Positions 51,201 to 61,525 of a stretch of DNA of 64,000 nucleotides are shown here, in pieces. Position numbers and translations under genes: made by a program. Below the pieces are notes generated by a model that did not search any database, was not told the DNA's origin, and saw nothing but the letters and a program-made list of their open reading frames with translations. Numbering within the stretch: position 1 is the stretch's first letter; the number at the start of each line of letters is the position of its first letter. This stretch comes from Misgurnus anguillicaudatus. Lineage: Eukaryota > Chordata > Actinopteri > Cypriniformes > Cobitidae. The stretch lies in NCBI RefSeq assembly GCF_027580225.2, contig NC_073354.2, positions 7,416,001 through 7,480,000 on the forward strand, written 5' to 3'.

Positions 51201-54200
51201 CACAATATTAAAGTAAAAAAAATATTAGTGCAACTTTCATGAAGTTAAATTAATAAAAGCATTCCTTCCGCTAGAAAAAATAGTCCCTGACTGCGAAAAA
51301 CAACATGAAAGTTTAAATAAAAACAACAAACTGTTCTCAGACTTTGTCTCATTATATGTTTATGTGTTGCTAAGGGTGTTGCTAAGGGCGCAGTGATATT
51401 AAATAGAACCGTTGGGTGAAGCGGTCATAGCAGTGTTTTATTCCGAATAAAGCACACCTATTGACCAATCAGAATCAAGGATTGGAACTTGTTAAATTGA
51501 ATTATACCACGGGTCTGTTGAATGATGCATTCTGATTGTCTGAGAAATGTTCTATGGGTGTTGATTATTTTTATGTAAACCGCACACCTAATTTTTCAAA
51601 TGTCTTAAAAATAGGCAAAAGAGCAATGTTTGTGGTAACCGTGGTATAAGCTGAATAATTGACTCCGGTCCTTTGAATTATTTGAAAATAATGCACACCT
51701 CCGCTTCGCGTCGTGCCGCATTACCACCTTGGTGTGCATTATTTTCTTACAATTCAATGGCCCGTCGTCAACTATTCCTTACTTAAACCAGTGTTTCTCA
51801 ACCAGTGGGCTGGAGCCAACACAGTTTCTAAGAGGGGCCTTAAGATGACTTAAAATGACTCAAAATAGAAAAAAAAACAAGCATTAAAACAGCTATAACA
51901 AGCAATAATCAAGATCTTTCTTTTTTTTCTTTTGTGTGAAAATTGTCGCTTCAAATCTACCAAGTAAACAAACCATGTGGGTTGTGGCTAGAAGGGTTAC
52001 ACCTATGGCCAAAATCTCGTGAAATCTCTTAACCCAACATTTTAAGGGATTAAGGCCGTAGCTTTGTCAAATCTAGCAATCCTAATCCTATCCCTAAAAC
52101 CTAACTGTGCTTTCACACAGCCACCGGCGAGAGCGTCAAGTGGCCGGAAGTCATTTATTTTCAATGAGAGCCGGGGGCGAGCTCCGTCAAGCAGCAACGC
52201 GGCGCGTCATGTACGGTGAGCTTGTCAAGGAGAGTTGAAATGATCTCAACTTTATGGTAATGAGCTATGACGTGGTTCAGCAGCAACCAATAGGAAGGTG
52301 GAAACGTTCAGCGGCAACCAATCGAAGGCGGAAACCTCAGCTTGAGAGAATTCCAGAGACTGAGTTCGAGCGTCAAGAGCCTCCACTACACCTTTTCTAT
52401 AGCGTCGTTGGTGGGGCAGCCAGAGCATTTATTGATGCTCTCACCGGTGGCGGTGTGAAAGCACAGTAACTATAAACCCAATATCCAAAAGGCCAAAAGC
52501 TCTATCCCCTCTAGCCAGAACCAGCTACCGTAAAACTTCAAATAATAGCCCGGGCTTTTATTTTCCCAAACCTATCATCACACCAGGGGTCTAAAAGAGA
52601 CAGGCGTCTATAAGAGACAGGCTTTTAATTTAATTGTTCCAGCATGACAGCAAGAGGTTACCACATATTACGTTTTATTTATAATTTGAATGTGTTTAAC
52701 AAATTAGTTTGTGTAAGAATAACAGTCTTAAATTATTGGCAGCATAAATAAAGCAAACGAGGATATGCTTTTTTTATTGGTTGTTGCGTGAAATCTTACC
52801 CAGATACAACAGTGCTATTTTCTGATTGGCTATTGAGTAGCCTCTTTCTTTTTTTTTGGATTGGCTCGCTCGACTAGAAGTCCAGGGGAGACGGGCTTGA
52901 TAGAGAGAGCGGTGCAGCCAGATACATTTTGGGTGCTGCCTCATATTAAATATGATAAATAGTGTTTCCGCGTGAGAAATACAATGTGTGGCGGGAGTGC
53001 ATGCATGACAAAAGACTGAAAGCCCGGCTATTATCAGCGGCCTCAAAACACTACCGGCCCACCGGAAAAAGTCCCGACTCCACTTCGCTACTGTCATCAT
53101 CACTTCAATCCTGATGACGAACCTTGTTGTGTTGTCATAGTGATGAGTAATGGAACGACTGCGTCTGTCACGTGAAGTCTACCGGTAATCAAAAGTTTAG
53201 CGTGTGCAATTTGCACCATAGAACTGGCTTAAACAGATGATCTGACGGGTTTTAGAAGATTAAATGCAACCCGAAACTAAAAAACAGACCCGGCCTTTAT
53301 TTGAGACAGGCGTTTATTTACCCAAACCTGTCGTCACACCAGGCGTCTAAAAGAGACAGGCGTCTATTTGGGACTCGGCTATTATTTGAAGTTTTACGGT
53401 ATGTGTTTAGGTCTGCCCCCTTGTTACACATTATGTGAGTGACAGCGGAAAGCCGCAAATGAAGAACGATCGAGACTGTTTGGAAAATGAATAGAATTTG
53501 GTTTTTATAGTCTTTACCAATATGAGAATATGAATTAAAACAAAAGTGATCATATGCTTACTAGATCCCTCATGCGATTCCTCCTGGGTGCAATGGTTCT
53601 GTGATTGATCTCTGTGAAAAAGTCACAGCTATTGTCCTCTTGTTCAGCTCCTTTAACCGCAGCCTCCACCCGACCTCCAGAGGGCGCTGGAGATGAGTGA
53701 GCAGAGTCTGCGGGCCGTGGTGAAACGCTGTCCAGACGGTTCACGGTCCCCGTGGTGCTACTGCTATCGCTTTCCTCTTCCTCATCGCTCGACAGAACAA
53801 CTGCAATTCATCAAAACACGTTAAACGAGTACCTAAAAATGACTTGTGTTTATGTCTTTAGGAACACTTGCGTGATGCTACAAACTACTGATAATAATGT
53901 AGTAAATACGGTCGGCAAGAGATGTAGGGATTATTTATTGTTACATGTAGCCGACAAGTCATAATTCAGATATTTGACCCAACTCTTTCTTTAAATGGTG
54001 AGCTACTAAAGTCTACTTGCAGTGAGCTTGTTAGCCACAAGTATTACTACTTAGCAGGCTAATATATATAGTATAAGGTACAAAAGACAATTAAACTGAC
54101 AATTTATAGCCTTTAGTAGCCTAGTGCACTTACTGGGGTCGTTTAATTCACATGGCTTGGGATTTTGCAGTATCTTGCCCCCAACTTGCTTGTGTCCATT

Positions 54201-57200
54201 AGATGCCAAATTCCCAGAACCAGAAAGGAGTCTTCCATTGTGCGAGACGAGCAGATTTCCACGAGTGATTCGCATTGGTGGGTTCATTACGATCTCTAGC
54301 TGTTGAGAGCGGCATCCAGGGGCAGGACTGTAAAAGTTCTTGCTGATGAAAAGGCTGGGCGGGGCAGGCGAGGGCTGTGAGCGAATAGAAGGACGAGGGG
54401 TGAGAGTCGATGTACCGTCAGGAACGGGAGGAGTCTCAGCAGGCAGCTGAAATCCACATCCATCACATTTAACATGGTCCTCACTGGACTGGCCACATTT
54501 ACCGCACACGGTGAGGTAATCATCTGGCTTAAGAAGCTGATAAATGAGAGGAGGCACAAACATCTTTAAAAATTTAGTCTTTTTTGTCTTGATAACTGTG
54601 GATGTGGTAAATACACATGGTCTCACCCCGACTGGTTTGCTCGCAGGAACATGACTGTCAATCACTGGCCGTCGTTTTTGCTGGACACGCCTCTTAACAG
54701 TTATCTCTTCTGAATCTGGTAACAACGAAAAGAACAAGAGTCATGCAAATGTTTAACATATTTAAAGATCTCACACATCAAACAGTGATAACTTTTAACT
54801 CAATATTCAGTCAATTACTAAATTTTCAAACCATCACAAATGCATTAGGCAGTTTTAATGTGCACTCTTTCCCCATGTCCCACTGACCAAAATAAACAAA
54901 CAGCAGCACCATTTTGCTGGCCCTGCACAGAGCAGAGAAGACTTCTGCATACCTGAAACATCAGGACAGGTGAGAACAATGCTGTCCATCTCCTGAATCA
55001 TATCAGATCTGCAAGAGACATCGGAAAAAAATATGTAAATAGATTTTCCAAACCAAAGTTAGTTTAAGGAATAATGCTCATATCTCGTGGCTTTACATCT
55101 GAAACAATGTCCATTTTTAACTTGGTTTGACCCCCATTTACTTTCATTGCATAATTGCAACAATATTCCTCTGTGTCAAAATAACTAATCAATAAATCAC
55201 CACAAATGCTGTTGATTAGGGCTACAACAACTAATCGATTAAATAATTTCATTACCAATTAGTTGGTTTGTGACATCACATGCTCCCGCACCACCGCCAT
55301 GACAGTGCTGCACGCCTCTGCTTCATACAGCGCAAACTGTGCACTTATAATTAAAGTCAGCCGCTGTTTCTTTATACGGGGCAAGCTGTGTGCTTAAAGT
55401 CAGGCACGTTTTCTTCATATAACGCAAGCTTCACATTCCTCAGGTGCTTCCTCTTCTTACTGTGCAACTAGCTTGTTTAAAATCAAAGCAGCGTTGTCTG
55501 GATCGCAGCGTTGCCAGGTCCTCTGTCTTTCGGCAGACTTCTGCAAAACAACTAATCGCAACTAATCATTTGCAGAACAAACGTTTACATCATATATAAG
55601 TGTGTATCGTGTATAATAAATCTGTATAAATACACACACATGCATGTATATTTCAGAAATATTTACATGTGTACATACTTTTTGATATTTATGTCTAATT
55701 TATATTATGTATAAATATGAATAAAAAATTCTTAAAATTATACATGCATGTGTGTGTATCTATGTGTGCATAATTATTATACACAATTATATATGATGTA
55801 AACAAAAACTTTTATTCTGCAAATGATTAGCTGCGATCAGTTGTTTGCAGCCCTACTTTTGAATTTAGCTACTTTTAAATAGTTTTTGCAGGTTGATGTT
55901 TTTCTGCGGGTTAGAGATTGAAGGATTTGGTTCATTAGTTGTTGGTATTTGTGCTGTGAATAGTCATTGGGATGCTTTTGGACTATTTTGAATGGCCATT
56001 GGGCTGGTTTTGTTACGCAGATCTGGCAACTGAAAGCAAAAGCGCAGAAGAGCACTGGTTAATAAAAGTTTAATTTCATTAATTAAATCTGTTTTAAATT
56101 AAGGGGGAAATACAGGTTTTTATTGCTGTAACAACACATGTATCTCTTTCATATGATAATGGCTTATTTATTTTGTTAATAACGAATAGTTTTAATTCTC
56201 ATTAAGGTCTAAAGTTTAAAGATTAAAATTAGTTTATTAATCTGTATCAAAATTTCCTCACCAGCACATCCCTGAAGACTCAATTCATTTTGTTTTGACA
56301 TTTAAAGAGATGTTTTACTATTTAAAAGCTGCAAAAACATATTATATTGAAGGCTTAAAATATTAAAATCAAAAAGATTATATTTGTAAAACCCTGTAGT
56401 AGTTAGGGCTGCACAATTACTCGAAAAAAAAAAAAATTACAATCTCGATTCAGTCATAAATGCTTTCTAAATGATGCCGATTTACTTTTATATATTTCCC
56501 TGTATTCAGATGCTGCATTCACGTGTTCACGTATTTACATTACAACAATATATCGTCACCTTCCTAAACTAATCCTAAAAATTCCTTTTTTGACAAAAAT
56601 GTTTTAGGCTGTTTTATTTTGCCTAAGTCAAAAGACATTGAGACTTAGGCAATTTTACAACCTTTTCTAAATGGCAGCTGCATCAAGAAGAACACAAATC
56701 TACTCAACTTCTGAAGTTAGTTCAATTAATTTGTGTTTTCTGAGAAACCTGAAAAAATGACTTAGGCAACTAGTTTAGGAGGGTGACGATATGCAGGTTG
56801 CATACGTCATCAAGCTTGGTTTATTTAAGTGAATTGAGCATTACATTCGCAAGTCATAAACATATTACAACAATTTACGATTAACTAAGAAAAGTCAACT
56901 TTATAATTGTTAATATTCCGAAATAATACAGTCTTGATGATGTATGCAACTTAGAAATGCGACCTTCAGACTTTTAAAAGAAAGCTCCTACAAGTGCAAA
57001 CCCTAATTTAGATCCTTATTTAGCTTTAATAAGTGAAAAACCTAAATGAGTAATATTTGTTTTATCAGATTAGTCGACTATTCAAAAAAATAATCGCCTG
57101 ATTATTCGATTATAAAAATAATCGTTAGTTGCAGGTGGAAATTAATTTTGTTCCATTTTATATTTCTTTAATTAATCATTTTATTCTATAAACATTATGT

Positions 57201-57278
57201 GTGTTACACATATGCACTGAGCTATTATATAGAAATTAGGTGTTTGTGTTTGAGAGTGGGGGGTTGCTGAGAGAAAGC

Positions 57279-57315
<37 letters not shown>

Positions 57316-59474
57316 GCTGCAAGGGGGGATTAGCTAGGAATCTGCATCTGATAATCATTCAAGATAAAAGGGGCCTAAGGGAAAACATACTGAACAGATG
57401 TTTTTTTAATGATGATAAAAGTGTTTGCTTAGAAGTAGTATTGCAGTAAAAGATTTAATATGTGTTTATCTATCTAAAGAAGTTAATGTGTGCCTTATTC
57501 ATATAACCAATTTTACGAATAATGAAATTATGTCATGATATTGAAATGTGTTCTATATAATAATCACTTTTATCTTACAGTTTGTTTTTTATGCATAAAT
57601 GAATGTTTTATTAATGATTTGTTTTTAAGAAAGCATTGTAAAATGCTATGTGAAGTCAATCATATGTAAAGTGGAAAAGTACTGGGGGGAGAAGTAACAA
57701 ACTGCAGGACTCTCAAAGTTGGGGGAGAGCAGTTGTTTTTTCCTTTGTCTGTGTGTTTATCTTTCCTATAGGCTGAAATTGGGTGTGGTGAGGGAGTCAG
57801 ATTCACGAGGAAAAGCAGCCTTTGTGGGAGGAGATTCTAAGAAGAAGATCGACGTCACATACTTTATAAATAACTGTTTTCCCAAATGCTGGGGGTTAGT
57901 TGCTTGCCGTTTGTGGCCTTGAAACAACCCGGCGCGCTGTAAACTTTTTCATATCTGATCAATAAATATTCAATTTAGATATTTGTGTCTTTCCTCCAAT
58001 TATGAACATGCAGATGGACGCCTTAAAGTCCAACACCCTACAGTTAACAGAGCTCGACCTGTATTGAACCCATAAAAATTATTTAAAAATGATTTGTATG
58101 ATCCCAGTCACACAAAGTATTTCAGATTATAGATACTGCTGGAAGTTCAGTAAAGAAATGATCTCACCTGTCCTTCAGGTTGCTTTTAAAGTAAGAGGAA
58201 AAAAAAGAGAGATTAAAATCATTCCTTGGTTGCATGTTGTGAAATTGCTCATAATCAGCAAATCAGGGTAACAGCAGAGCACAACATGACCAACTTCATT
58301 GAATTACAGCATATTCAGTTGGCTCAATCTAGTGACAAACCTTTGTTCCAGCTTTCTGATTGGAGTAGCGAGCTGGGCGTGCTGGAAGATCCGCCCCTGA
58401 ACCAAGACTCCTTGTGTCGGCACTGGACTCATAATCAGATAACTGGTTCGACTGGGACGCGACGACAGGCTAACAGAGTGAGCTGCTTCACTGATAGACC
58501 ATAAAAAAAACAATGCAAGGTTATTTTAAAATGTTTGAATGGATTTATAATGCATGATCCTAAGAAAAAAGCCTATTAATATTTGCTTTCAAACCAAGGA
58601 ATGAGGAATCGACCACATGTCATAAAACTTAATTTGCATATCCCTTTAAATCCCCCAACAACAAAACAAAAAATATAACTCCCATACCCAAGTTTTCCGG
58701 TTCTGTTGTGAGGCGTTAACTGATTTGGACGTCGCTCTTGAGTCATCATGGACTGATTCGGAGTGAAGCATTTAACAGATGGGGTCTGCCAAAGAGAAAT
58801 CATGTTTAAAAGTTAGGGACTCACAAAATCTTGCTTGAGTATATTCATATGATATTACATGAAATCTCTTCAGGAATTCCTACAATGATAGTTTTTATAA
58901 TTTAAATAATATTTTACATGTTTGATCCATTTAAATTGATGTTTAGAAACTTCAAACCATTTTAAAATTGTTTAGGACTGCAGATTGTTACAGTTTTATG
59001 GTACAAGTAAAAAGTAGAGATTTTCCCACCGATTCCGATTATTCAGACTGATATCTGCCAATACTGATAATTTGGTGGTTATATTAACTAACATTAACTA
59101 AACTATGGGAAAAAAATGTCTGTATGTTATACATTCATATAATGACCATTAATATTGAACATTAAACTAGTGATGTTTTTTTACATTTCCTATACACAGA
59201 GCTGAAATTAATTACATTTTCCAATTCTCTTTTGATTGCCAGAATATATCTGCCTTGACTATCGGCGGTTTTAAGACTATCGGCAGATAGTGTGAAAAAT
59301 AGATTTTATCGACCGATACCTATTATTGGCCAATATAAAAGACATTAATTTGTGTAAAAATATCGGTCAACAGACAAAAACTACCATTAAAACCCGACAA
59401 GAAGCAATGGAGATGCAGAAACATACCTTTACTCCCTCAGGGGAAAGATCCTGCTGGCCACCTGCTCGCTCCAT
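38995..59474 (-). CDS. senp6: SENP6-type SUMO-specific protease gene (21 coding exons)
   Basis: Cysteine protease (C48 family) that trims SUMO chains from nuclear proteins. Coding exons in order: 59474-59427, 58785-58688, 58490-58341, 58182-58168, 55008-54953, 54715-54134, 53800-53562, 50953-50816, 47117-47084, 47000-46812, 46716-46529, 46205-45964, 45424-45308, 43572-43450, 43338-43246, 43156-42936, 42848-42775, 42659-42571, 42211-42143, 39838-39688, 39210-38995. Every junction has AG/GT. The lengths sum to 3132 bp, 1043 codons plus stop, with compatible phases. The catalytic domain matches SENP6 and not SENP1/2/3/5: [20 protein letters not shown], then split by a long loop. Triad: H773, D906, C959. 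SENP7 is the nearest alternative; the C-terminus (LPMNL...WFP...KR.EI) favours SENP6. A first non-coding exon is likely near 59823-59990. Confidence 0.93.
39688..39838 (-). CDS. senp6: SENP6 exon 20: catalytic cysteine
   Basis: 151 bp encoding [34 protein letters not shown] and SFFE. C959 in the DCGVYV motif is the nucleophile and a Gln five residues before it forms the oxyanion hole. All present. Confidence 0.95.
40168..41227. other. SENP6 intron 20 repeats
   Basis: A TTAA-type left terminus (TTAAAGGGAGATTTCACTTT) at 40168 has no visible partner. G-rich text with GGGGGGGCGTG near 40512 and 40910 marks further TE debris. The element at 40949-41227 is listed separately. Confidence 0.4.
40949..41227. 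mobile_element. MITE with about 50-bp terminal inverted repeats
   Basis: The left end TAGGGTGACCATACGTGCCA and its continuation CGGACGCGTCCTGGCCAGGA are matched inverted at the right end (TCCTGGCCAGGACGCGTCCG then CACGTATGGTCACCCTA). 279 bp. No clear target duplication was found. Superfamily undecided. Confidence 0.8.
41532..42052. mobile_element. TTAA-flanked MITE in SENP6 intron 19
   Basis: Ends TTAACTCATTCCCCGCCATT and GGCTGGCGGTGAATGAGTTAA are inverted. 521 bp. A partial copy of the right half ends at 29513. Confidence 0.8.
42143..43572 (-). CDS. senp6: SENP6 exons 14-19: catalytic His and Asp
   Basis: Exons 43450-43572, 43246-43338, 42936-43156, 42775-42848, 42571-42659 and 42143-42211. 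The frame reads [33 protein letters not shown], then [12 protein letters not shown] with catalytic H773. A Ser/Thr-rich and acidic loop of about 130 residues follows. [11 protein letters not shown] carries D906. The loop between His and Asp is the SENP6/7 hallmark. It is shorter than in human SENP6, as far as I recall. Confidence 0.9.
43942..44329. mobile_element. TTAA-flanked MITE in SENP6 intron 13
   Basis: Ends TTAAAGGTGCAGTGTGTAAT and AATTTACACACTGCACCTTTAA, near-perfect inverted repeats. 388 bp. A different TTAA-type start (TTAAAGGTGCCAAAGAATGC) lies just upstream at 43627. Confidence 0.9.
44825..45135. mobile_element. hAT-type MITE in SENP6 intron 13
   Basis: 311 bp, ends TAGGGCTGTGACGGATCAC and GCAATCCGTCACAGCACTA, perfect 8-bp duplication ATTACAAG at 44817-44824 and 45136-45143. 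No transposase. Confidence 0.95.
45308..45424 (-). CDS. senp6: SENP6 exon 13: start of the protease domain
   Basis: 117 bp encoding [20 protein letters not shown] then [18 protein letters not shown]. This block binds SUMO and is almost unchanged in vertebrate SENP6/7. Confidence 0.95.
45964..46205 (-). CDS. senp6: SENP6 exon 12: linker before the protease domain
   Basis: 242 bp encoding a Ser/Thr/Val/Ala-rich low-complexity linker, then [19 protein letters not shown] and TFTGPVIK. The acidic run and GPVxK join match the FDEEEE...FIGPVEK region of SENP6. Confidence 0.8.
46529..47117 (-). CDS. senp6: SENP6 exons 9-11
   Basis: Exon 9 is 34 bp (47084-47117), starting [11 protein letters not shown]; a start 7 bp later would break the phase. 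Exon 10 (46812-47000) contains [18 protein letters not shown], a SENP6 signature. Exon 11 (46529-46716) reads [11 protein letters not shown] and [12 protein letters not shown]. Together they form the folded region just before the protease domain. Confidence 0.85.
47528..47621. repeat. 18-bp minisatellite in SENP6 intron 8
   Basis: About five copies of GCGGGAACTTGCAAAAAC with small changes. An open plus-strand frame over it (repeating NGGNL/GTCKNGG) is a period effect and not a gene. Confidence 0.85.
48075..49237. mobile_element. hAT-like non-autonomous element, copy 2, in SENP6 intron 8
   Basis: 1163 bp, ends TAGAGGTCTACACGGAAGAC and GACCCGTGTAGACCTCTA, perfect 8-bp duplication CAGGTTAA (48067-48074 and 49238-49245). 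Both ends are rich in GACCCGGGTC/CGGGTC repeats. Collinear with the copy at 27777-28915. A GTGAAAAGCGCTATATAAAT-type segment at 48890-48960 recurs at 63295-63355 and marks another inserted repeat. Confidence 0.95.
49492..50548. mobile_element. hAT-like non-autonomous element in SENP6 intron 8
   Basis: 1057 bp, ends TAGGGGTGTGACGAGACAC and GATCTCGTCACACCCCTA, perfect 8-bp duplication TTGGTTGC (49484-49491 and 50549-50556). Subterminal ACGAGAC repeats. No transposase ORF. Confidence 0.95.
50816..50953 (-). CDS. senp6: SENP6 exon 8
   Basis: 138 bp. It encodes [19 protein letters not shown] then [14 protein letters not shown], matching FDSVILNCRSIRVGTL of SENP6. The basic KKRKV run looks like a nuclear localisation signal. 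Ends in phase 0 at GTAAGA. Confidence 0.85.
51037..51182. repeat. hairpin (foldback) element, copy C
   Basis: 54-bp arms, AGCAATAAGGTACGAGAGGC and its complement GTACCTTATTGCT side, with ATCGTGAATAAGTAACGGC paired to GCCGTTGCTTATTCACGAT. The loop contains GGGCGTTGTTAGGCACGACG then CGAAGCGG, shared with other hairpins here. Lies in SENP6 intron 7. Confidence 0.85.
51632..51788. repeat. hairpin element, second copy of type A
   Basis: Arms match those at 23144-23308 (GTGGTAACCGTGGTATAAG, AATAATGCACACC, and their inverted forms). The centre CCGCTTCGCGTCGTGCC is the complement of the loop core of hairpin C. Confidence 0.75.
52526..53401. mobile_element. TIR element in SENP6 intron 7
   Basis: 876 bp, ends TACCGTAAAACTTCAAATAA and TTATTTGAAGTTTTACGGTA, about 28 bp inverted. 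Subterminal AAAAGAGACAGGCGTCTAT occurs at both ends in direct form. If TA is the target duplication this is a TA-inserting family. No transposase. Confidence 0.85.
53562..53800 (-). CDS. senp6: SENP6 exon 7: acidic SUMO-interacting motif
   Basis: 239 bp. It begins [15 protein letters not shown] (from residue 317), a textbook SUMO-interacting motif: three hydrophobic residues, then serines and acids. [17 protein letters not shown] follows, matching the SPQPADSACSSPAPSTG region of SENP6. Donor GTAAGC. Confidence 0.85.
54134..54715 (-). CDS. senp6: SENP6 exon 6: zinc-ribbon-like motif
   Basis: 582 bp. It starts [16 protein letters not shown], which resembles the KRKVQQKRH block of mammalian SENP6. 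Then comes a four-cysteine motif C193-GK-C196 ... C206-DG-C209 (CX2C-X9-CX2C), preceded by [19 protein letters not shown] proline/serine-rich linker follows, and the exon ends in the conserved ELNDP. The motif looks like a small zinc ribbon. I do not recall it in human SENP6. Confidence 0.85.
54953..55008 (-). CDS. senp6: SENP6 exon 5 with a SIM-like motif
   Basis: 56 bp, AG acceptor, GTATGC donor. It encodes [25 protein letters not shown] followed by acidic residues in exon 6 (DSEE) resembles a SUMO-interacting motif. Confidence 0.7.
55217..57136. mobile_element. decayed hAT-like element with nested hairpin
   Basis: The left end TAGGGCTACAACAACTAATC is matched loosely by the right-end text GATTATAAAAATAATCGTTAG TTGCAG read inverted (with a break near the tip). 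A nested AT-rich foldback lies at 55550-55845 (CTAATCATTTGCAGAACAAA paired with TTCTGCAAATGATTAG). All within SENP6 intron 4. No coding capacity. Confidence 0.55.
57197..58042 (+). repeat. possible solo LTR with TG microsatellite
   Basis: TGTGTGTTACAC at the start, TATA-like CTTTATAAATAAC near 57860, ATCAATAAATATTC (poly-A signal) near 57958, and an end at CACCCTACA. The order fits an LTR. No target duplication was found, so this is tentative. A TG run lies at 57283-57311. Confidence 0.3.
58168..58785 (-). CDS. senp6: SENP6 exons 2-4, including a 15-nt microexon
   Basis: Exon 2 (58688-58785) reads [20 protein letters not shown]. Exon 3 (58341-58490) reads [18 protein letters not shown], which matches the SGTVVHGRRFHHAHA region of human SENP6 as I recall it. 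Exon 4 (58168-58182) is only 15 nt, bounded by AG and GTGAGA, and codes for NLKDR with its neighbours. The phases agree (2, 2, 2). Confidence 0.75.
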
Positions 59475-59490
59475 TGTCACAAGGGCGGCG
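59427..59490 (-). CDS. senp6: SENP6 exon with start codon
   Basis: ATG at 59474 begins [16 protein letters not shown], 16 codons, then a GTATGT donor. An AG acceptor lies at 59491-59492, so this is the first coding exon, with a 16-bp 5' UTR piece, preceded by a non-coding exon. The start is chosen because the frame joins exon 2 in phase 0 and no upstream in-frame exon was found. Confidence 0.7.
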
Positions 59491-59822
59491 CTAGAGAACA
59501 AGAGAGCAAGACTGAGTATTTTCACACATGGTTTGATTGTTTGGTCCAAATCAGACTTTTAAAAGTCACCAGCCTAACATCTACCTGGCGAACATAGATA
59601 GACTGTGAAAATATCAATAATGACTGTAATAATAAACAAAAAATACTAAGCTATTAATAATAATGTCAATCGGTGTGAATAATCTGCTTGAACTCCGGCC
59701 AAGAAAAAAAATCTACATCACATTTCCTTATACAGATTTCGGCTTGGGGTAGTAAAAACAAAGATGAACCAAGTTTAACAACTGAAGCTGCAACAAAGGT
59801 GCTGTCTATTTACCTTACTCAC

Positions 59823-59990
59823 TGCTGATGCTTCTCAAACAATGTACAAAACAAGCTGTCTTTTCATCACCTTTTGCTGTGATACTGTAACATCCCCATG
59901 GACATTGCCTACTAGCATTCTGCATGTGTAATTGCACGATGACGCGGACAACAACACAGAAGTATAAATAAAAACCTACGGCGTAGAGGC
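59823..59990 (-). promoter_or_regulatory. likely SENP6 non-coding first exon and core promoter region
   Basis: A good minus-strand donor (GCA/GTGAGTAAG) lies at 59822-59823, just upstream of the first coding exon. No long ORF covers it. The upstream boundary and transcription start cannot be seen. Confidence 0.35.
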
Positions 59991-61525
59991 TACTGCAGAA
60001 GAATAAATCACACTTTAGTCAGTACTAAATATTAAATATTAAAATCATCTGTACCAGACATTCTTAAGTTCTGGAACCACCGGTGTACCGGGTCTACCTG
60101 GAACCTTTAGTCAATCAGGAACTTTTCACAGACGCAACAAAACGCGACTTTAAATTTGAGGCAGATCACCAAAAGAATGAGTGAATGCTATTTTAGTTGG
60201 CGCCAATTATTTAGTACTGCACATCCATATACAATTTTCACTCCTACTACTACTGCAATAGCTTTTAATGACATGCAAAAAGTACATATACAAAAAAAAA
60301 GACATAAGATCTGCAACAGTGTGTTCAAACATTATAATGAAGCTTTATATGACACCAAGCACAGCTCCTCTCGATACATACAAGATGCTGCATGCCGAGC
60401 TAGCGGTAGGGCTGTAACGATTTATCGCGTGTCCCATTAAAAATAAATACCTGTCTGAAATCGATTCTGAATCGCAAGGCTGCAATTCTGTGTTTTATGC
60501 ACAGCTTGTGCATGTACTACGGCAGCTTATTATACTGCTTAACCTCATAAGACCCGAGCTTTGGTTTGGCTTGAATTTTAGATTTCTTCCAGCTATTTGG
60601 GGTTAGGAGGACCAATAAATATAATAACCAAATATTTTTCTTTGAACATGAAGCAGTTTAACCGTCCACATTTGAGTACAACAGGTTCCAGTTACACAAA
60701 ATTTTGTATTATAGTGCAAAAAAAAAATGTATGTGGACACACCAGGTGTTAGGAGGTTAAAAACATGCCGTTCACGTTCAAGCAGGGTTCAACAAAAATC
60801 ATTTTTTATACTGCATTGTATATTCCATTGTTTCTTTTGTCATGTTTTACTAATATGGAAAAATTGGGATCAAATTAAAAACCAAGACCAACTGGTGACA
60901 GGGCTGGACGATAATAAGCAGTGCAATTAATCATACCAATCTCAATGACTTTTTAAAAATTTTGGACACATTGACCATGGCCATTTCTCAATATGCGTTC
61001 TTGTCTGTACTTGTGTTCGAATCAAGCTCACATAACGGGTGTTTCTCAAACGCGAGGATGCGTACTAGAAAGGCTATGTATCTCTCGGCTATCGAAGGAC
61101 AGCCCAATCCGAAGGCAGTCTCTGTTCATCTCTTCATTCAGCCACTTTTGAAGGATGCATAAACTGTATTCTTCGTTAGGGCTGTGCAAAAATATTGATA
61201 GAGCTAACTATTGTCATAGTTAGCTAAATCGATAGTGTATCGATATTTCAATCTCTACTATCGATACTTTAAAACCCATCAAATCCCTCTGTGTGCATCA
61301 AACGACCTCCTCTGCCGCTGTCCAGTTGTCTGGCATATACGACCAGTCGGCCAATGTCTCAGAAGTTAGAGGGAGTGAGAAAATGGCAGAAAATGTAAAT
61401 TTCGTAACGCAATTTCATTCTAAAATATAAGCCAAACATTGTTAGAAAATGAGTGGGCACAAACCTCACACAATTTCAGTATGAAATGGAAGACAAAAAC
61501 ATGTTTCATGCATAAAAGACATTTC
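59991..61525. other. non-coding region upstream of SENP6
   Basis: Fragments that start TAGGGCTGTAACGATTTATC (60408) and TTAGGGCTGTGCAAAAATAT (61178) look like hAT-type termini without partners. Nothing coding was recognised. Confidence 0.4.
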
